From: Stieleria mannarensis
GTDB lineage: Bacteria; Planctomycetota; Planctomycetia; Pirellulales; Pirellulaceae
NCBI RefSeq assembly: GCF_014154935.1
Contig: NZ_JACEHH010000040.1
Coordinates: forward strand, 17,133 to 81,132
Length of the DNA: 64,000 bases
Direction: 5' to 3'
Shown one piece after another: positions 55,473 to 64,000 of this stretch. Position 1 is the stretch's first letter. Every line of letters begins with the position of its first letter. Position numbers and translations under genes: made by a program. Under the pieces are notes generated by a model, which saw only the letters and a program-made list of their open reading frames with translations, did not search any database and was not told where the DNA came from.

Positions 55473-57176
55473 CTACGCGGCGACCTTGATGAATGAGGCG
55501 AGTCGGTCGGCGCGGCTGGGGCTTTGCAGCTTGGCGACCGCCTTGGCTTCGATTTGCCGAACGCGTTCGCGGGTGACTTTGAAGATCCGTCCACATTCTT
55601 CCAGCGTGTAGCTGTAGCCGTCGACCAAGCCATACCGCAAACGGATGATCTCACGTTCGCGATAGGTCAACGTCTTCAGCAGTTCGTCGATCTTGCCACG
55701 CAGGATGCCGCCGGAAGCCATCTTCACGGGGTTCAAACTGTCGTTGTCTTCAACGAATTCGCCGAAGCTGCTGTCTTCGCCTTCTCCGACCGGGCGGTCC
55801 AGGCTGACCGGATGCCGGCCGATGTCCATCACGCGCTGAACCTCTTCCAACGGCACGTCGGTCATCTCGGCGATCTCTTCGTAGGACGGTTCCCGCTTCA
55901 GCTGTTGCGTCAATTTCTTTTGTGCCTGACGCAACTTGCTCAGCACGTCGATCATGTGAACCGGGATACGAATCGTTCGCGCCTGATCGGCGATAGCTCG
56001 CGTGATTGCTTGACGGATCCACCAGGTCGCGTAAGTGCTGAATTTAAATCCGCGACGGTATTCATACTTGTCGACCGCACGCATCAGCCCCGTGTTGCCT
56101 TCTTGGATCAGATCCAAAAACGACAGTCCACGGTTGCGGTACTTCTTGGCGATCGAAACGACCAGTCGCAGATTGCCGCTGCTGAGTTCTCGTTTGGTGG
56201 CCTCGAATCGCTCGAAGTGCTCGCGTGCTTTGGTGACGCGTTTGTGCAGACTTTCGGGCGTCTCCTGTGTCAGGATCATCAACTCGCGAAGCTCTTGTCG
56301 CAAGTCCGCCGCTTCGTCTCGGCTGACCGCGTCGTTGCCCAGTTGTGCCAGTCGGGCGCGGATGTAGTTCATCCGTTTGGAGAACTCTTCCAGCCGAGCC
56401 AGCATCGGGGTGACGCGTCGGCTCCGCAGACTCAGCTCCTCGACCAACTCCAGTGCCTTGCGGCGGCGTGCGATGAAGCGGCGACGGACTTCGGCCTTCA
56501 GACGCGGCGGGGTGCTCTTGCGTGCCAAGGCTTCGAAATCTTCGCGGTTTTGCACGATCAGGCGGTCCAGCGTGCGAAGGTTGTGGGGCATCCGCGCGGA
56601 GATTTGTTCTTTCGTCAGATGCTCGGTCAACGAGACCTTGATGGTGCGGTCGAAGGGCAGTTCGCCCTCGTGCACGCGGTGCAACACTTCGACGGTGTGG
56701 CGCAACGCGTAGTCGGACTCCAGCAGGCAGCGTCGGAATTGACGCCGGGTGACTTCGATCTTTTTGGCCAGCGAGATTTCCTGGTCGCGGCTCAGCAACG
56801 GGATTTCCGCCATTTGGCTCAGGTACATGCGAATCGGATCGTCGCTCGCCCGAGGCATTTCAACGCTGGCCAGTTCTTCGGCGACAGCGGCGCCGGGCAT
56901 TTGATCATCGTCGTCATCGTCGGCCGCCGGTGCGTCATCGCCGACGCCACGCATCGCTCGCACATTCGGCTCGGGGCGGCGGTTCGTGGCGGTCGCGGCG
57001 CCGTGTCCGTCGACCAGCTTGATCCCGAATCGCTCGATCACTTCGATCAACTTGTTCAGCTTCTTCGGGCTGCCGTCTTCATCGGGAAGGTAGGCGTTGA
57101 TTTCATCGTAGGTCAGGCATCCTTGCTCGTGACTACGCTCTACCAATTCGACAAGTTCTCGATCCATCAAAAGCAT
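55473..57176 (-). CDS. rpoD: Primary sigma factor RpoD (SigA)
   Basis: Housekeeping sigma factor of 567 residues. Region 1.1 is recognisable ([25 protein letters not shown]). Region 1.2 starts at [23 protein letters not shown]; a charged non-conserved region follows (about 170-320). Region 2 is complete ([67 protein letters not shown]), region 3 follows, and region 4 ends with [27 protein letters not shown]. It directs RNA polymerase to standard promoters. dnaG lies upstream on the same strand with 142 bases between, a remnant of the macromolecular-synthesis operon without rpsU. Confidence 0.97.
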   Translation of the reverse strand: MLLMDRELVELVERSHEQGCLTYDEINAYLPDEDGSPKKLNKLIEVIERFGIKLVDGHGAATATNRRPEPNVRAMRGVGDDAPAADDDDDDQMPGAAVAEELASVEMPRASDDPIRMYLSQMAEIPLLSRDQEISLAKKIEVTRRQFRRCLLESDYALRHTVEVLHRVHEGELPFDRTIKVSLTEHLTKEQISARMPHNLRTLDRLIVQNREDFEALARKSTPPRLKAEVRRRFIARRRKALELVEELSLRSRRVTPMLARLEEFSKRMNYIRARLAQLGNDAVSRDEAADLRQELRELMILTQETPESLHKRVTKAREHFERFEATKRELSSGNLRLVVSIAKKYRNRGLSFLDLIQEGNTGLMRAVDKYEYRRGFKFSTYATWWIRQAITRAIADQARTIRIPVHMIDVLSKLRQAQKKLTQQLKREPSYEEIAEMTDVPLEEVQRVMDIGRHPVSLDRPVGEGEDSSFGEFVEDNDSLNPVKMASGGILRGKIDELLKTLTYREREIIRLRYGLVDGYSYTLEECGRIFKVTRERVRQIEAKAVAKLQSPSRADRLASFIKVAA

Positions 57177-57318
57177 TGTTCAAAACCTCATGTTTGAGTT
57201 GCCCATCATGGGCGTGCGGGTCGTTCCTTTTCACCACACCGGTGCTTTCATCCGGGTGCGGTGTTCATTTTGTGCTTGACGTTGCGGGCGTCATTCGGTC
57301 GTGTTCGTTCAGCCCTCC

Positions 57319-59433
57319 CTAGTGGTCGATTTGCTGACGATTTTTTTCCGAATCGAAAAGCTGCTTTAGTAGATCCAGCTCTTCGGATTCGTCCAAGGCC
57401 AATGATTCAAGTTTTGCGATTTGTCGATGTTTTTCGGCAATGTTTTCTCGTCGATGAAATTGCTCCAACAACGATTGGAATCGCTGCTCGGGGCTTTGCG
57501 AGAGTTTGCCTTCGCGTTGCGCCAGGCGAAATTGCATCGTGACGATTTCATTTTTCAAAAAATCGTTTTCGATCAATGCCAGCAACGTTTCGACGGTCAG
57601 GTCGCGGCCTTGCAAATCCAATTCTTGATAGGCCGCCAAGATCATCTTTGCCGACAGTGTGTCCAGCCAATCGGGGTCGATCGTTTCAACCGCGCGGCCG
57701 GCCAACTCGGGTGACTCGATCATCGTTTCGAACAGCTCGCGATCGAAACTGGTCAGCGGGACCTCGCCGTCTTGAGCCGGATCTGCGGGGCGCGTTGCGG
57801 AACTCGATGCCGTCGAACTGGACGCCGGCGAACTCGACATCGCCGGAGCCTGGTCGGGAAACCAGGCCTCGTCGGGATCGACATCGGCGGCTTCGGCCAA
57901 TAGCAAGTTCGGATCGATCGGCCCGGTGGCGGCTCCCGGTGAAATTCCCGGCGCGACCCGCGGCACCGATCCGGTCGGGGCCGCTGGTGATTGACGCTGC
58001 GGGCCGTCCTCGGGTGACGATTTGGATGATGCCGCCTTGTCGGCCGCCGCGGCACGGAACTTGGCCGCCCGGCGTTGTTTCGCTTTCTCTTCGCCGCGTT
58101 TCTTTTCCAGCCGGTCTTCCAATCGCGCCTGGGAAATCTCGAAGGTTCGCGACAGACGCAGGATCATCTGGTCTTGTTTCAGCGGGTCCATCCGCGGCGC
58201 CTTGGCCAGGATTCCCGTCATCGTGTCGATCGCCTGCATCACCGCGTGGGTGTCGTGCGTGACGTCGACGCCCGCGGTCAATGAGTTCAGTTTGTGCTCA
58301 AGCGCGTCCGGGGATTGCTCGACCAGTTGCTCCAGCGATTCGCGTCCGTGCCGGTCCAAGTAGTCGGCCGGGTCCAACGCATCGGGCAGCGTCAGGACGC
58401 GCAAGTCCGCATCGGCCTTGATGAACAATTCCAGCACTTCGTCGGCGCGTCGCTGTCCGGCCGCATCACCGTCCAGCACCAACACGACGCGGCTGGCCAA
58501 TCGCTTCAGCGTGCGGACGTGGGCCTCGCCGAGTGCGGTGCCCAGGACCGCGACGACCGGTTCGATGCCCGCTTGCCGTGCCGCGATGACATCGGTGTAG
58601 CCTTCCATCACCAGGGCTTGGCCGCCCTTGCGAATCGATTCCCTGGCGAGTTGCAGTCCGTACAGCTGTTCGGATTTTCGGAACAGCTTCGTCTCGGGAC
58701 CGTTGATGTACTTGCCGCCCGCGTTCTCGCCGTGACGCGCCGCGATTTCCGGGATCACACGACCGCCCATCGAAATCGGCCGGTTTTGCATGTCGTGAAT
58801 CGGGAACATCAAACGGCCGCGGAACAGGTCGTAGCTGCCGTTACCGCCACGCCGATTCAGCGCCACTCCGGCCGCGGCGGCGATTTCGGGACGGAACGTT
58901 TCCCGTTTCAACAGCCCGGTGGCAAAGTCCCAGCTGTCCGGTGCGAACCCGATGCGAAACAGTTGTCGGTGCTGATCGTCGATGCCGCGGCTGGCCAAGT
59001 AGTCACGGGCGATCTTGGCGTCGTCGCTTTGGGGCGAATCGAGCTGATCAAAGTAGGCGTCACAGATCAGTTTGACGGCGGCAAGCAGCGTCGTCTTGTC
59101 GTTCTTGGATCCCGGTTCGACTTTGGGGCCGGCTTGAAATTCGATGCCGGCTTGCTCGGCCAGCGTCCGTAGTGCGGTGACAAAGTCGACGCCGTCGCGG
59201 CGCATCACATAGCTGAAAACATCGCCGCCGATGTTGCACACCCAGCACTTCCAGGTCTGCCGTTCCTGGTTGACCGTCAGCGAAGGCGAGCGGTCGTCGT
59301 GCCAGGGGCAATGGGTCGCCAGCATGCGTCCCTTGGGGACCAGCGTCAACGACGCACCGACCACGTCAACAATGTCGACGGCGGCACGCACTCGCTCTTT
59401 GAGGTCCAGGTCCATCATCGCGGACAAAGCCAC
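57319..59433 (-). CDS. dnaG: DNA primase DnaG
   Basis: Makes RNA primers at the replication fork. 704 residues, longer than E. coli DnaG (581). The N-terminal zinc domain has its ligands in HCPWHDD and KCWVCNIGGD. The RNA-polymerase core with the TOPRIM motifs follows (LVMEGYTDVIAARQAG near 270, VVLVLDGDAAGQRRADE near 310). A Pro/Ser/Ala-rich linker of roughly 100 residues (about 470-570) accounts for the extra length, before a C-terminal helicase-binding domain (FDRELFETMIESPELAGRAVETIDPDWL). GTG 59433 is used; ATG at 59418 or 59415 would shorten it by five or six residues. rpoD is the next gene. Confidence 0.96.
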   Translation of the reverse strand: MALSAMMDLDLKERVRAAVDIVDVVGASLTLVPKGRMLATHCPWHDDRSPSLTVNQERQTWKCWVCNIGGDVFSYVMRRDGVDFVTALRTLAEQAGIEFQAGPKVEPGSKNDKTTLLAAVKLICDAYFDQLDSPQSDDAKIARDYLASRGIDDQHRQLFRIGFAPDSWDFATGLLKRETFRPEIAAAAGVALNRRGGNGSYDLFRGRLMFPIHDMQNRPISMGGRVIPEIAARHGENAGGKYINGPETKLFRKSEQLYGLQLARESIRKGGQALVMEGYTDVIAARQAGIEPVVAVLGTALGEAHVRTLKRLASRVVLVLDGDAAGQRRADEVLELFIKADADLRVLTLPDALDPADYLDRHGRESLEQLVEQSPDALEHKLNSLTAGVDVTHDTHAVMQAIDTMTGILAKAPRMDPLKQDQMILRLSRTFEISQARLEDRLEKKRGEEKAKQRRAAKFRAAAADKAASSKSSPEDGPQRQSPAAPTGSVPRVAPGISPGAATGPIDPNLLLAEAADVDPDEAWFPDQAPAMSSSPASSSTASSSATRPADPAQDGEVPLTSFDRELFETMIESPELAGRAVETIDPDWLDTLSAKMILAAYQELDLQGRDLTVETLLALIENDFLKNEIVTMQFRLAQREGKLSQSPEQRFQSLLEQFHRRENIAEKHRQIAKLESLALDESEELDLLKQLFDSEKNRQQIDH

Positions 59434-60128
59434 TCGCTGAAATTCTTCCCACGCTGTTTTTCGACCGCTGTTGCTCTACAGCCGTTGTTCGACATTCGCG
59501 CAGGACTGGCGAAACCATCCGGATCGGTCGACTCGTGCCTGTTTCAGCCTGGCTGAGCCCCGCTTCTTGTCGGGCGCCCTCAACGCGGCAAGGCAAAGGC
59601 TTTCTCCTGAAAGCCGTTCGAGCAAATTTCGATCACACGCACTCCGTTGCAGCGTAACAAATTTCGCGGCCCAAAGGACTCCAGCGACAGTCACATCCCC
59701 TCTGAAGGGAGAGGATGTCGCCGGACGCGGTGGGCCACGATTGATGTTTCGCGTACGAGCCGAGGGAGTTTCACGATCGGCCGATTTCACGTCAAGATCA
59801 GTTTCACGCAATTTTCACGGCGTTTCGCTGGGCACGATCTCGCCGCGGTGGCGTTGAAAAAAAGATCGTCGGGCTATGGCTGGTGTCTAGCCTTCAGGCG
59901 ATCCTCGTAGGCTGCTTCGCTGTGACCGGGGGCGGCAATCGCTGGACGGGTCAGGAACCGTGCCGTCCAGTGCGGAGCCGTGACGCGAACGGCCCCAACG
60001 ATTGGGCCCGAACAATTCAGCGAACTTTACCGAGTCGATTGACGAACAATGGGTTTCCCATCGGTATAATTAGTCGGAATCTGTCTCCCCCCCCCTCCCC
60101 GCAGCGTCTGTCTCGCCAGTCCGGATCC
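59434..60128. other. Long intergenic region with possible structured segment
   Basis: 695 bases between dnaG (minus) and a membrane protein gene (plus). I see no gene that I can support. Near 59700-59730 a ctctgaagggagag palindrome occurs. Between about 59885 and 60015 several stems follow each other: AGCCT...AGGCT near 59889-59912, CTGGACGG (59942-59949) with CCGTCCAG (59963-59970), and CCCAA...TTGGG near 59993-60006. They may belong to an RNA leader or small RNA, but no known family is recognised. Confidence 0.35.
60039..60070 (+). promoter_or_regulatory. Candidate promoter for the membrane protein gene
   Basis: TTGACG (60039-60044) and a consensus TATAAT (60065-60070) with a 20-base spacer, longer than usual. 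A run of nine C (60087-60095) follows in the leader, before ATG 60129. Confidence 0.35.
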
Positions 60129-61337
60129 ATGCCCGCATTCGATGTCGATTCGCAGAGCCCGGGCGGCTCGTTCGAACCCCAGCCGGCGGACAATTGGTCG
60201 ATGCCGCTGGGGGCGATCGCGGGCATTCGGCTGTACATCTCGTACTCGGTGTTCGTCGCCCTGGCGATCCTGACGGGGCTGGTCGCGATGGTCCAAGGCC
60301 GTGAAGGCAACGGCGACCTGCCACTGGTGACCCTGACCGCGGTGACAATTTGGTTCTTCGGCTGGGGCGTCCAATTTCTGGTGCACCTGTGCCTGCACTA
60401 CTGGACCGATGCCAAAAGCGAATCGATCACCATCGGCGTGCTGGGGATCGAAGCAGCCAATCCGCTCTATCGCCGCTACCCCTGGTCCGCGGTCGCCAAC
60501 CTGATGGCCGCGTGTTTCTCGCTGACCGCGCTGGTGATTTTTGGCGCCGCGTGCTTGGCCGTCCACATGCTGACACGGACCGACGGTTATGCCGACGCGT
60601 CGCTTTGGTTACGCGCGTTGGCGACGCCGGGACTGGGATTGGACGCGGTGGCGAATTGTTACCTGACCGCCGCGTGGTTGTTCTGGATCCAAGCCGCCTG
60701 CCAAGCCTATCCGCTGCCGAAGAGCCTTGGCCGCGGCGCGATCGCGTCGGTCGTCGTCCTGTTGGCCGCCGACGCCGACGACGATCTGCAGCTGAAACTG
60801 CTGCGACGCTCGCTGCAATTCGTTTCTCTGATCACCGTCGTCATCGCCATGGCCACGCTGATCGCCGACGGCGACATGAATCTGCCACGATGGCCGATCC
60901 TGTTGCTCCTGGCGGTCGCCTTATGGGTATCGACGCGAAAGTCGGACCTCTACGACTGGATCACGTCCATTCACATCGCCGGCGCCGACCCGATCTCGGC
61001 GCACTTCGACGTCACCGAGCTGCGTGAAAGCGACCTGGGCGAACCGACCAGCCGCCCGGCCGAGGTGTCACCGAAACGCACGCCCTGGATCAGTGAGATG
61101 ATCGACTCGGTGCGGATGCGTCAAAAACGCAAACGCGTCCGCGCGGCGATGCGACGTGAACACGAAGAAGCCAGCGACGCGGCGCGACTGGACCACGTCC
61201 TGCAAATCGTCAGCGAGCGCGGCACCGAAGGCCTGAGTGCCGAAGACCGAGCCCTGCTGATGCGGGTCAGCAAGAACCTGCAACGCCACCGCCAGACGCA
61301 CACCGACGACGCAACGCAAAAAGGGGACGGGGGTTGA
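60129..61337 (+). CDS. Polytopic membrane protein, probable inactive site-2 protease relative
   Basis: 402 residues from ATG 60129; longer readings add an intergenic, Arg/Pro-rich leader. The plan is that of M50 site-2 proteases: a short head with GAIAGIRLYISYSVFVALAIL, a helix containing WGVQFLVHLCLHYW, then SITIGVLGIEAANPL and a helix with WSAVANLMAACFSLTAL. In active enzymes the second helix has H-E-x-x-H; here it reads H-L-C-L-H, so the catalytic Glu is lost while both His remain. The soluble tail ends with LQIVSERGTEGLSAEDRALLMRVSKNL, a motif seen at the C-terminus of many bacterial rhomboid and site-2 protease-type proteins. The assignment is by pattern only. Confidence 0.7.
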   Translation: MPAFDVDSQSPGGSFEPQPADNWSMPLGAIAGIRLYISYSVFVALAILTGLVAMVQGREGNGDLPLVTLTAVTIWFFGWGVQFLVHLCLHYWTDAKSESITIGVLGIEAANPLYRRYPWSAVANLMAACFSLTALVIFGAACLAVHMLTRTDGYADASLWLRALATPGLGLDAVANCYLTAAWLFWIQAACQAYPLPKSLGRGAIASVVVLLAADADDDLQLKLLRRSLQFVSLITVVIAMATLIADGDMNLPRWPILLLLAVALWVSTRKSDLYDWITSIHIAGADPISAHFDVTELRESDLGEPTSRPAEVSPKRTPWISEMIDSVRMRQKRKRVRAAMRREHEEASDAARLDHVLQIVSERGTEGLSAEDRALLMRVSKNLQRHRQTHTDDATQKGDGG

Positions 61338-61645
61338 TTCCGGCACCCAGCGCCCCATGCCAATGTAGAACCGTTGTCCCCAACTGTTCCCCCGTGACCG
61401 CTTCGCGGCCCCCCCCCCAAATCTGCCGCCGACGAACGTGTCGAAGGACACCCCAGCGTCGAAACCACGTTCATCGAGCGGCATCAAGCAGCACCGGCCC
61501 GGCCGGCAACTGCCACAACGCACAGTCTGGCATCTGGTCCACTGGCCAAGCGATCGGAGGCCCCAGCGATAGCCGGGACAAATTAACGGAGAACAAGAGC
61601 ACTCAAACGCAAGCCCAAGGTGACGCCGATGAAGTCAAAAGAAAC
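61338..61645. other. Region upstream of the RHS fragment with a C10 tract
   Basis: 308 bases without a supported gene. A run of ten C occurs at 61409-61418. The plus-strand frame of the RHS gene is open through this stretch, but its translation (Arg/Pro/Ser-rich, no RHS repeats) does not look like protein-coding sequence; it may be decayed RHS sequence. Confidence 0.4.
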
Positions 61646-62818
61646 ATGACGGCGATCCCGGCGTTCCTCCGCCCCGGCAGCGATCCGCTGACGTCCACAT
61701 GGGGCGTCGACCATCGCTCGGATTCGGCCGATGCAGACAACGACAGCACCGGCGACGTGTTCCACCTGGGGGACGCACTCGTTCGCCGCCTCCCACACGA
61801 CGATGGCACAACGGTCAGCATCACTATCCAAAATGCCTTGCTAACCGTCGCCGACTCCACGTCAGCAACCGCGGCGACCACCCCCACCGACAAGGCCAGC
61901 TACATCGACGCCCCCGTCGTACGTGACGGCCCCGGCGGACTGCGTGACTACCATCGCACCCAACAGTACAGCATCACCGCACTGACCGATTCGAGTGGGG
62001 CGATCAAGGAAAGGTACGCTTATGATGCGTATGGCAACCTGTCGATCTTCGATGGTAATGGGACGGCGCGGACATCGACGGCAGAGGGAAACCGCTACAT
62101 GTATACTGGCCGCGAGTACGACGACGTCCTTGACCTCTACCACTATCGCGCCCGCATGTACGACTCGATCTCGGGTCGGTTCTGCTCCAGAGATCCGATC
62201 GGGTACGCGGATGGTGTGAACCTCTTGCAATTCGTTTCATCAATGCCGTGTAACGCGATCGATCCGTTAGGTTATGAGACTGGCGTTGCTCCTGGAGGTC
62301 CCCCAAAGACGCCTATTTCATTCCCACACCAAGGGTTTGAGCCGAAGATTCAGCCGAAGATTCCGCCAACGGTCACACCAGTCGTAAAACCAGTCGCTGA
62401 GACGACCTGCAGATTGGTTGTTCGCCGTATACCGCATGTTGTGGCATTTGGAGGCGGGGTTCATGCTGGTGATTGTATGGCCCGAAAGTTCAAGCACCAG
62501 GTTACATGGACTAGATGGTTTTACTATATCTGCAGTTCAAATCGTGGACCGCTTCCTATGCCGGATTTAGGTGGCCCGAAGGTCCCGCCCAATAAACCAG
62601 GAAAAAAGCATGGCGACGATGAATGCATGTGCTGCGAGGCAAAGTCGGTGGATGTCGGTGGGCACATGCGTGAATTCACAAACTGCCAAATTATGAAAAT
62701 CGTGGAATGCAATTCAGAATGGGATCGAACGTGTGTGCCTGATGGCTTTGGCGATGGCTCGCCTGTCGACAGGATGCCGGCGGACTATGATCATCCGAAT
62801 CCTGACTTCCCATTTTGA
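61646..62818 (+). CDS. RHS-core fragment with cysteine-rich C-terminal tip (possible toxin)
   Basis: About 390 residues; the start is uncertain. Residues about 85-208 are the end of an RHS/YD-repeat shell: YSITALTDSSGAIKERYAYDAYGN, YMYTGREYDDVLDLYHYRARMYD and the RHS-core signature GRFCSRDPIGYADGVNLLQFV ... NAIDPLGY. The large upstream repeat barrel of complete RHS proteins is missing, so this is a truncated or displaced C-terminal cassette. The last 180 residues after DPLGY form a distinct tip with nine cysteines (HAGDCMARKF, ECMCCEAK, TNCQIMKIVECNSEWDRTC), unlike anything I recognise. Its base composition is visibly less GC-rich than the rest of the window. A small gene follows at 62894, as expected for a toxin-immunity pair. 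Confidence 0.75.
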   Translation: MTAIPAFLRPGSDPLTSTWGVDHRSDSADADNDSTGDVFHLGDALVRRLPHDDGTTVSITIQNALLTVADSTSATAATTPTDKASYIDAPVVRDGPGGLRDYHRTQQYSITALTDSSGAIKERYAYDAYGNLSIFDGNGTARTSTAEGNRYMYTGREYDDVLDLYHYRARMYDSISGRFCSRDPIGYADGVNLLQFVSSMPCNAIDPLGYETGVAPGGPPKTPISFPHQGFEPKIQPKIPPTVTPVVKPVAETTCRLVVRRIPHVVAFGGGVHAGDCMARKFKHQVTWTRWFYYICSSNRGPLPMPDLGGPKVPPNKPGKKHGDDECMCCEAKSVDVGGHMREFTNCQIMKIVECNSEWDRTCVPDGFGDGSPVDRMPADYDHPNPDFPF

Positions 62819-62893
62819 GGAGTTAGGACACCACTCGACGCGTTCTGCAACACGTCTTTCGCGTTTTCGAAGGTCATTTGGAGGGCGAGTTCA

Positions 62894-63364
62894 GTGGATG
62901 ATGACTTAACCAAATTGCGCACCGTTATCGACACCACGAAGGTAGATTGCGTCGAACCGTATTTGGTTCGTCCAACACGGTATGGTGAGACCCCTGATTT
63001 CCAAGTGGGGCCGAAGCATAAGGTCTACATGATCTACCGTCGTGGAACGATTTCAGCTGATGTGGCGATTGCTCACTGGCTAAAGCTTGAAAATTGCGTG
63101 GCAACGCGGAAACCGCTAGTGCATCACCATCGAGCGTGTGTGCTACTGCGGTTCTCGGAATGCGGTCAAACACTTGGGTTGGCGACAATCGACTGGGGTT
63201 TTGGGAGTGTGATAGTTTGCTCAAACGGGCTTTTCGGGATACGAGATTTCGATGCATTAGATTCAGAGGCTCTCAGTACCAGGCGAATTTTTGAAGATGC
63301 ACTTCGCAATGGTGAAAATATTCGATCAGGTGGCGGACATGGGGGCAGGCCTGAGGGCGAATAA
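62894..63364 (+). CDS. Small cytoplasmic protein, candidate immunity protein
   Basis: 156 residues from GTG 62894, preceded by GGAGG about ten bases upstream. No signal peptide or membrane helix. I do not recognise the family; the sequence has a mixed alpha/beta look (HKVYMIYRRGTISADVAIAHWLKLE, GLATIDWGFGSVIVCSNG). It begins 75 bases after the RHS tip gene, on the same strand and with similarly low GC, the standard position of an immunity gene for a polymorphic toxin. The assignment rests on position and composition only. Confidence 0.65.
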   Translation: MDDDLTKLRTVIDTTKVDCVEPYLVRPTRYGETPDFQVGPKHKVYMIYRRGTISADVAIAHWLKLENCVATRKPLVHHHRACVLLRFSECGQTLGLATIDWGFGSVIVCSNGLFGIRDFDALDSEALSTRRIFEDALRNGENIRSGGGHGGRPEGE

Positions 63365-64000
63365 GCCAAGAAAACTGGGCAGGAGCCGAATCGGCAGGAT
63401 AGGTAGTCCGACGTTTTCTGCCTCTTGGCTCGCGGCGGACGGCGGACTTAAACGCAGGACCGAGTCGATTTCCGCCGCAATGCATGGTCGCGAAGCCTTC
63501 CCAGTTGACCTGTCGGTCACATCTCCAGTCAAATCAAAGGGGGCGGGGGTTGGATCCTGCAAATGCAGCGGCGGACGATTGATGTGATCGCAAGACCAAG
63601 TCGACTTCCGCCGCAATGGGAGGCCACTTGGCCTTGCCACAAGACCGACCGCGCACCCGGACGCGCAAAGAACGCCGTAGGCACGGCGGGTAGGATGCCC
63701 GTCGATTGAAACCCGTCGGGGACAGGATGTCCGTCGGAGAACGATGGCAGGAAGCGGCGGAAAGAGCGGGAATTGGGAGTGGAGGAGAGAGGGAGAACGA
63801 GAGTGATGATGGTCGTGGAGTAATCGAGCGGGCCATCGTTCGGCGACCGGAGGGAGGGAGGGATCGACCGAGCGGAGCCGGCGGTTGACGGAGGTGGTGA
63901 CAGCGACCGAAGGATGAGGGTAGCGCCGAGCGCGAGCGAGCAGCACCGACGCCGAGGGCGGAGCCCGATAAGGACAGTGCGAGGCAGGATGCCGAGCTCG
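63365..64000. other. Gene-free tail with imperfect repeats
   Basis: 636 bases to the window edge with no supported gene. Two imperfect copies of a 24-base stretch around GTCGATTTCCGCCGCAATG occur near 63465 and 63600. GGATGCCCGTCG and GGATGTCCGTCGG recur near 63693-63742, and GGATGCCGAGC at the very end. From about 63770 to 63960 the plus strand is purine-rich (GGAGAGAGGGAG, GGAGGGAGGGAGGG). It may be a repeat zone between RHS cassettes. Confidence 0.4.

Noticed and set aside
55524..57197. 557-codon plus-strand open frame opposite rpoD
   Set aside because: Shadow of rpoD; it contains no functional motif.
59880..60010. 4.5S (SRP) RNA
   Set aside because: Neither strand has the GGTCAGG...GGAA...AGCAGCC core in the right order and spacing.
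61334..61645. 104-residue N-terminal extension of the RHS fragment
   Set aside because: It would start on a TTG inside the previous stop codon, runs through a C10 tract and translates to Arg/Pro/Ser-rich sequence without RHS repeats.

Overview
The window looks like one contiguous chromosomal piece from a member of the Planctomycetota, most probably the family Pirellulaceae (the Rhodopirellula / Stieleria / Rubripirellula group). Evidence: GC-rich coding DNA; Cys-type sulfatases; a giant FG-GAP / dehydrogenase / 'PVC-type' cytochrome c fusion; DUF1501 and DUF1549/DUF1553 proteins; a DUF1080 protein; short intergenic palindromes; and no tRNA or rRNA gene that I could see. Family names come from motif reading, not from a database search.

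Layout. 1-15 kb: a truncated sensor kinase, a secreted alpha/beta hydrolase, a DASS-type anion transporter, the 1569-residue cytochrome fusion, a Tat-exported protein of unknown function, a lone receiver protein, a metallophosphoesterase, a PAS histidine kinase and a second secreted hydrolase. 15-31 kb: a fused fatty-acyl-AMP ligase / acyl carrier protein / alpha-oxoamine synthase, two exported or membrane proteins of unknown function, a Kef-type antiporter, two sulfatases, an FG-GAP protein, a ROK-family protein, an ABC ATPase and a DUF1080 protein. 31-45 kb: Tex, exodeoxyribonuclease III, an exported PHP-domain protein, YidC with an inserted PDZ domain, an exported isoaspartyl methyltransferase, a second methyltransferase, and a DUF1501 gene followed by a DUF1549/DUF1553 gene. 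45-49 kb: pyrB translationally coupled to a dihydroorotase homologue that has lost its metal ligands, then a receiver/DUF423 pair and a hydrolase-fold protein without a nucleophile. 49.5-53.7 kb: a CarH/LitR-like regulator with degenerate B12 motifs, divergent from a tightly overlapping operon of sigma factor, SRPBCC-epimerase and membrane protein. 54-61 kb: a PQQ-type beta-propeller, rpoD and dnaG, and a membrane protein that looks like a catalytically dead site-2 protease. 61-64 kb: an RHS-core fragment with a cysteine-rich C-terminal tip, a likely immunity gene and a gene-free, repeat-rich tail.

The most unusual signal outside genes is a set of 24-25 bp hairpins that all start with GTAG and carry a GCCA or GCCAA loop (one copy has GCGAA). 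Two subfamilies show paired, compensatory arm changes, and the copies sit as inverted pairs or short tandem arrays between genes. This is the architecture of REP elements moved by RAYT (Y1/HUH) transposases; no RAYT gene lies in the window. Further inverted-repeat elements (a 253 bp MITE-like unit, a 76 bp and a 59 bp hairpin, a 24 bp perfect inverted repeat) fill other intergenic gaps. The second theme is degenerate enzymes kept in intact frames: a dihydroorotase, a hydrolase, a site-2 protease and a B12 photoreceptor, each missing its signature residues.
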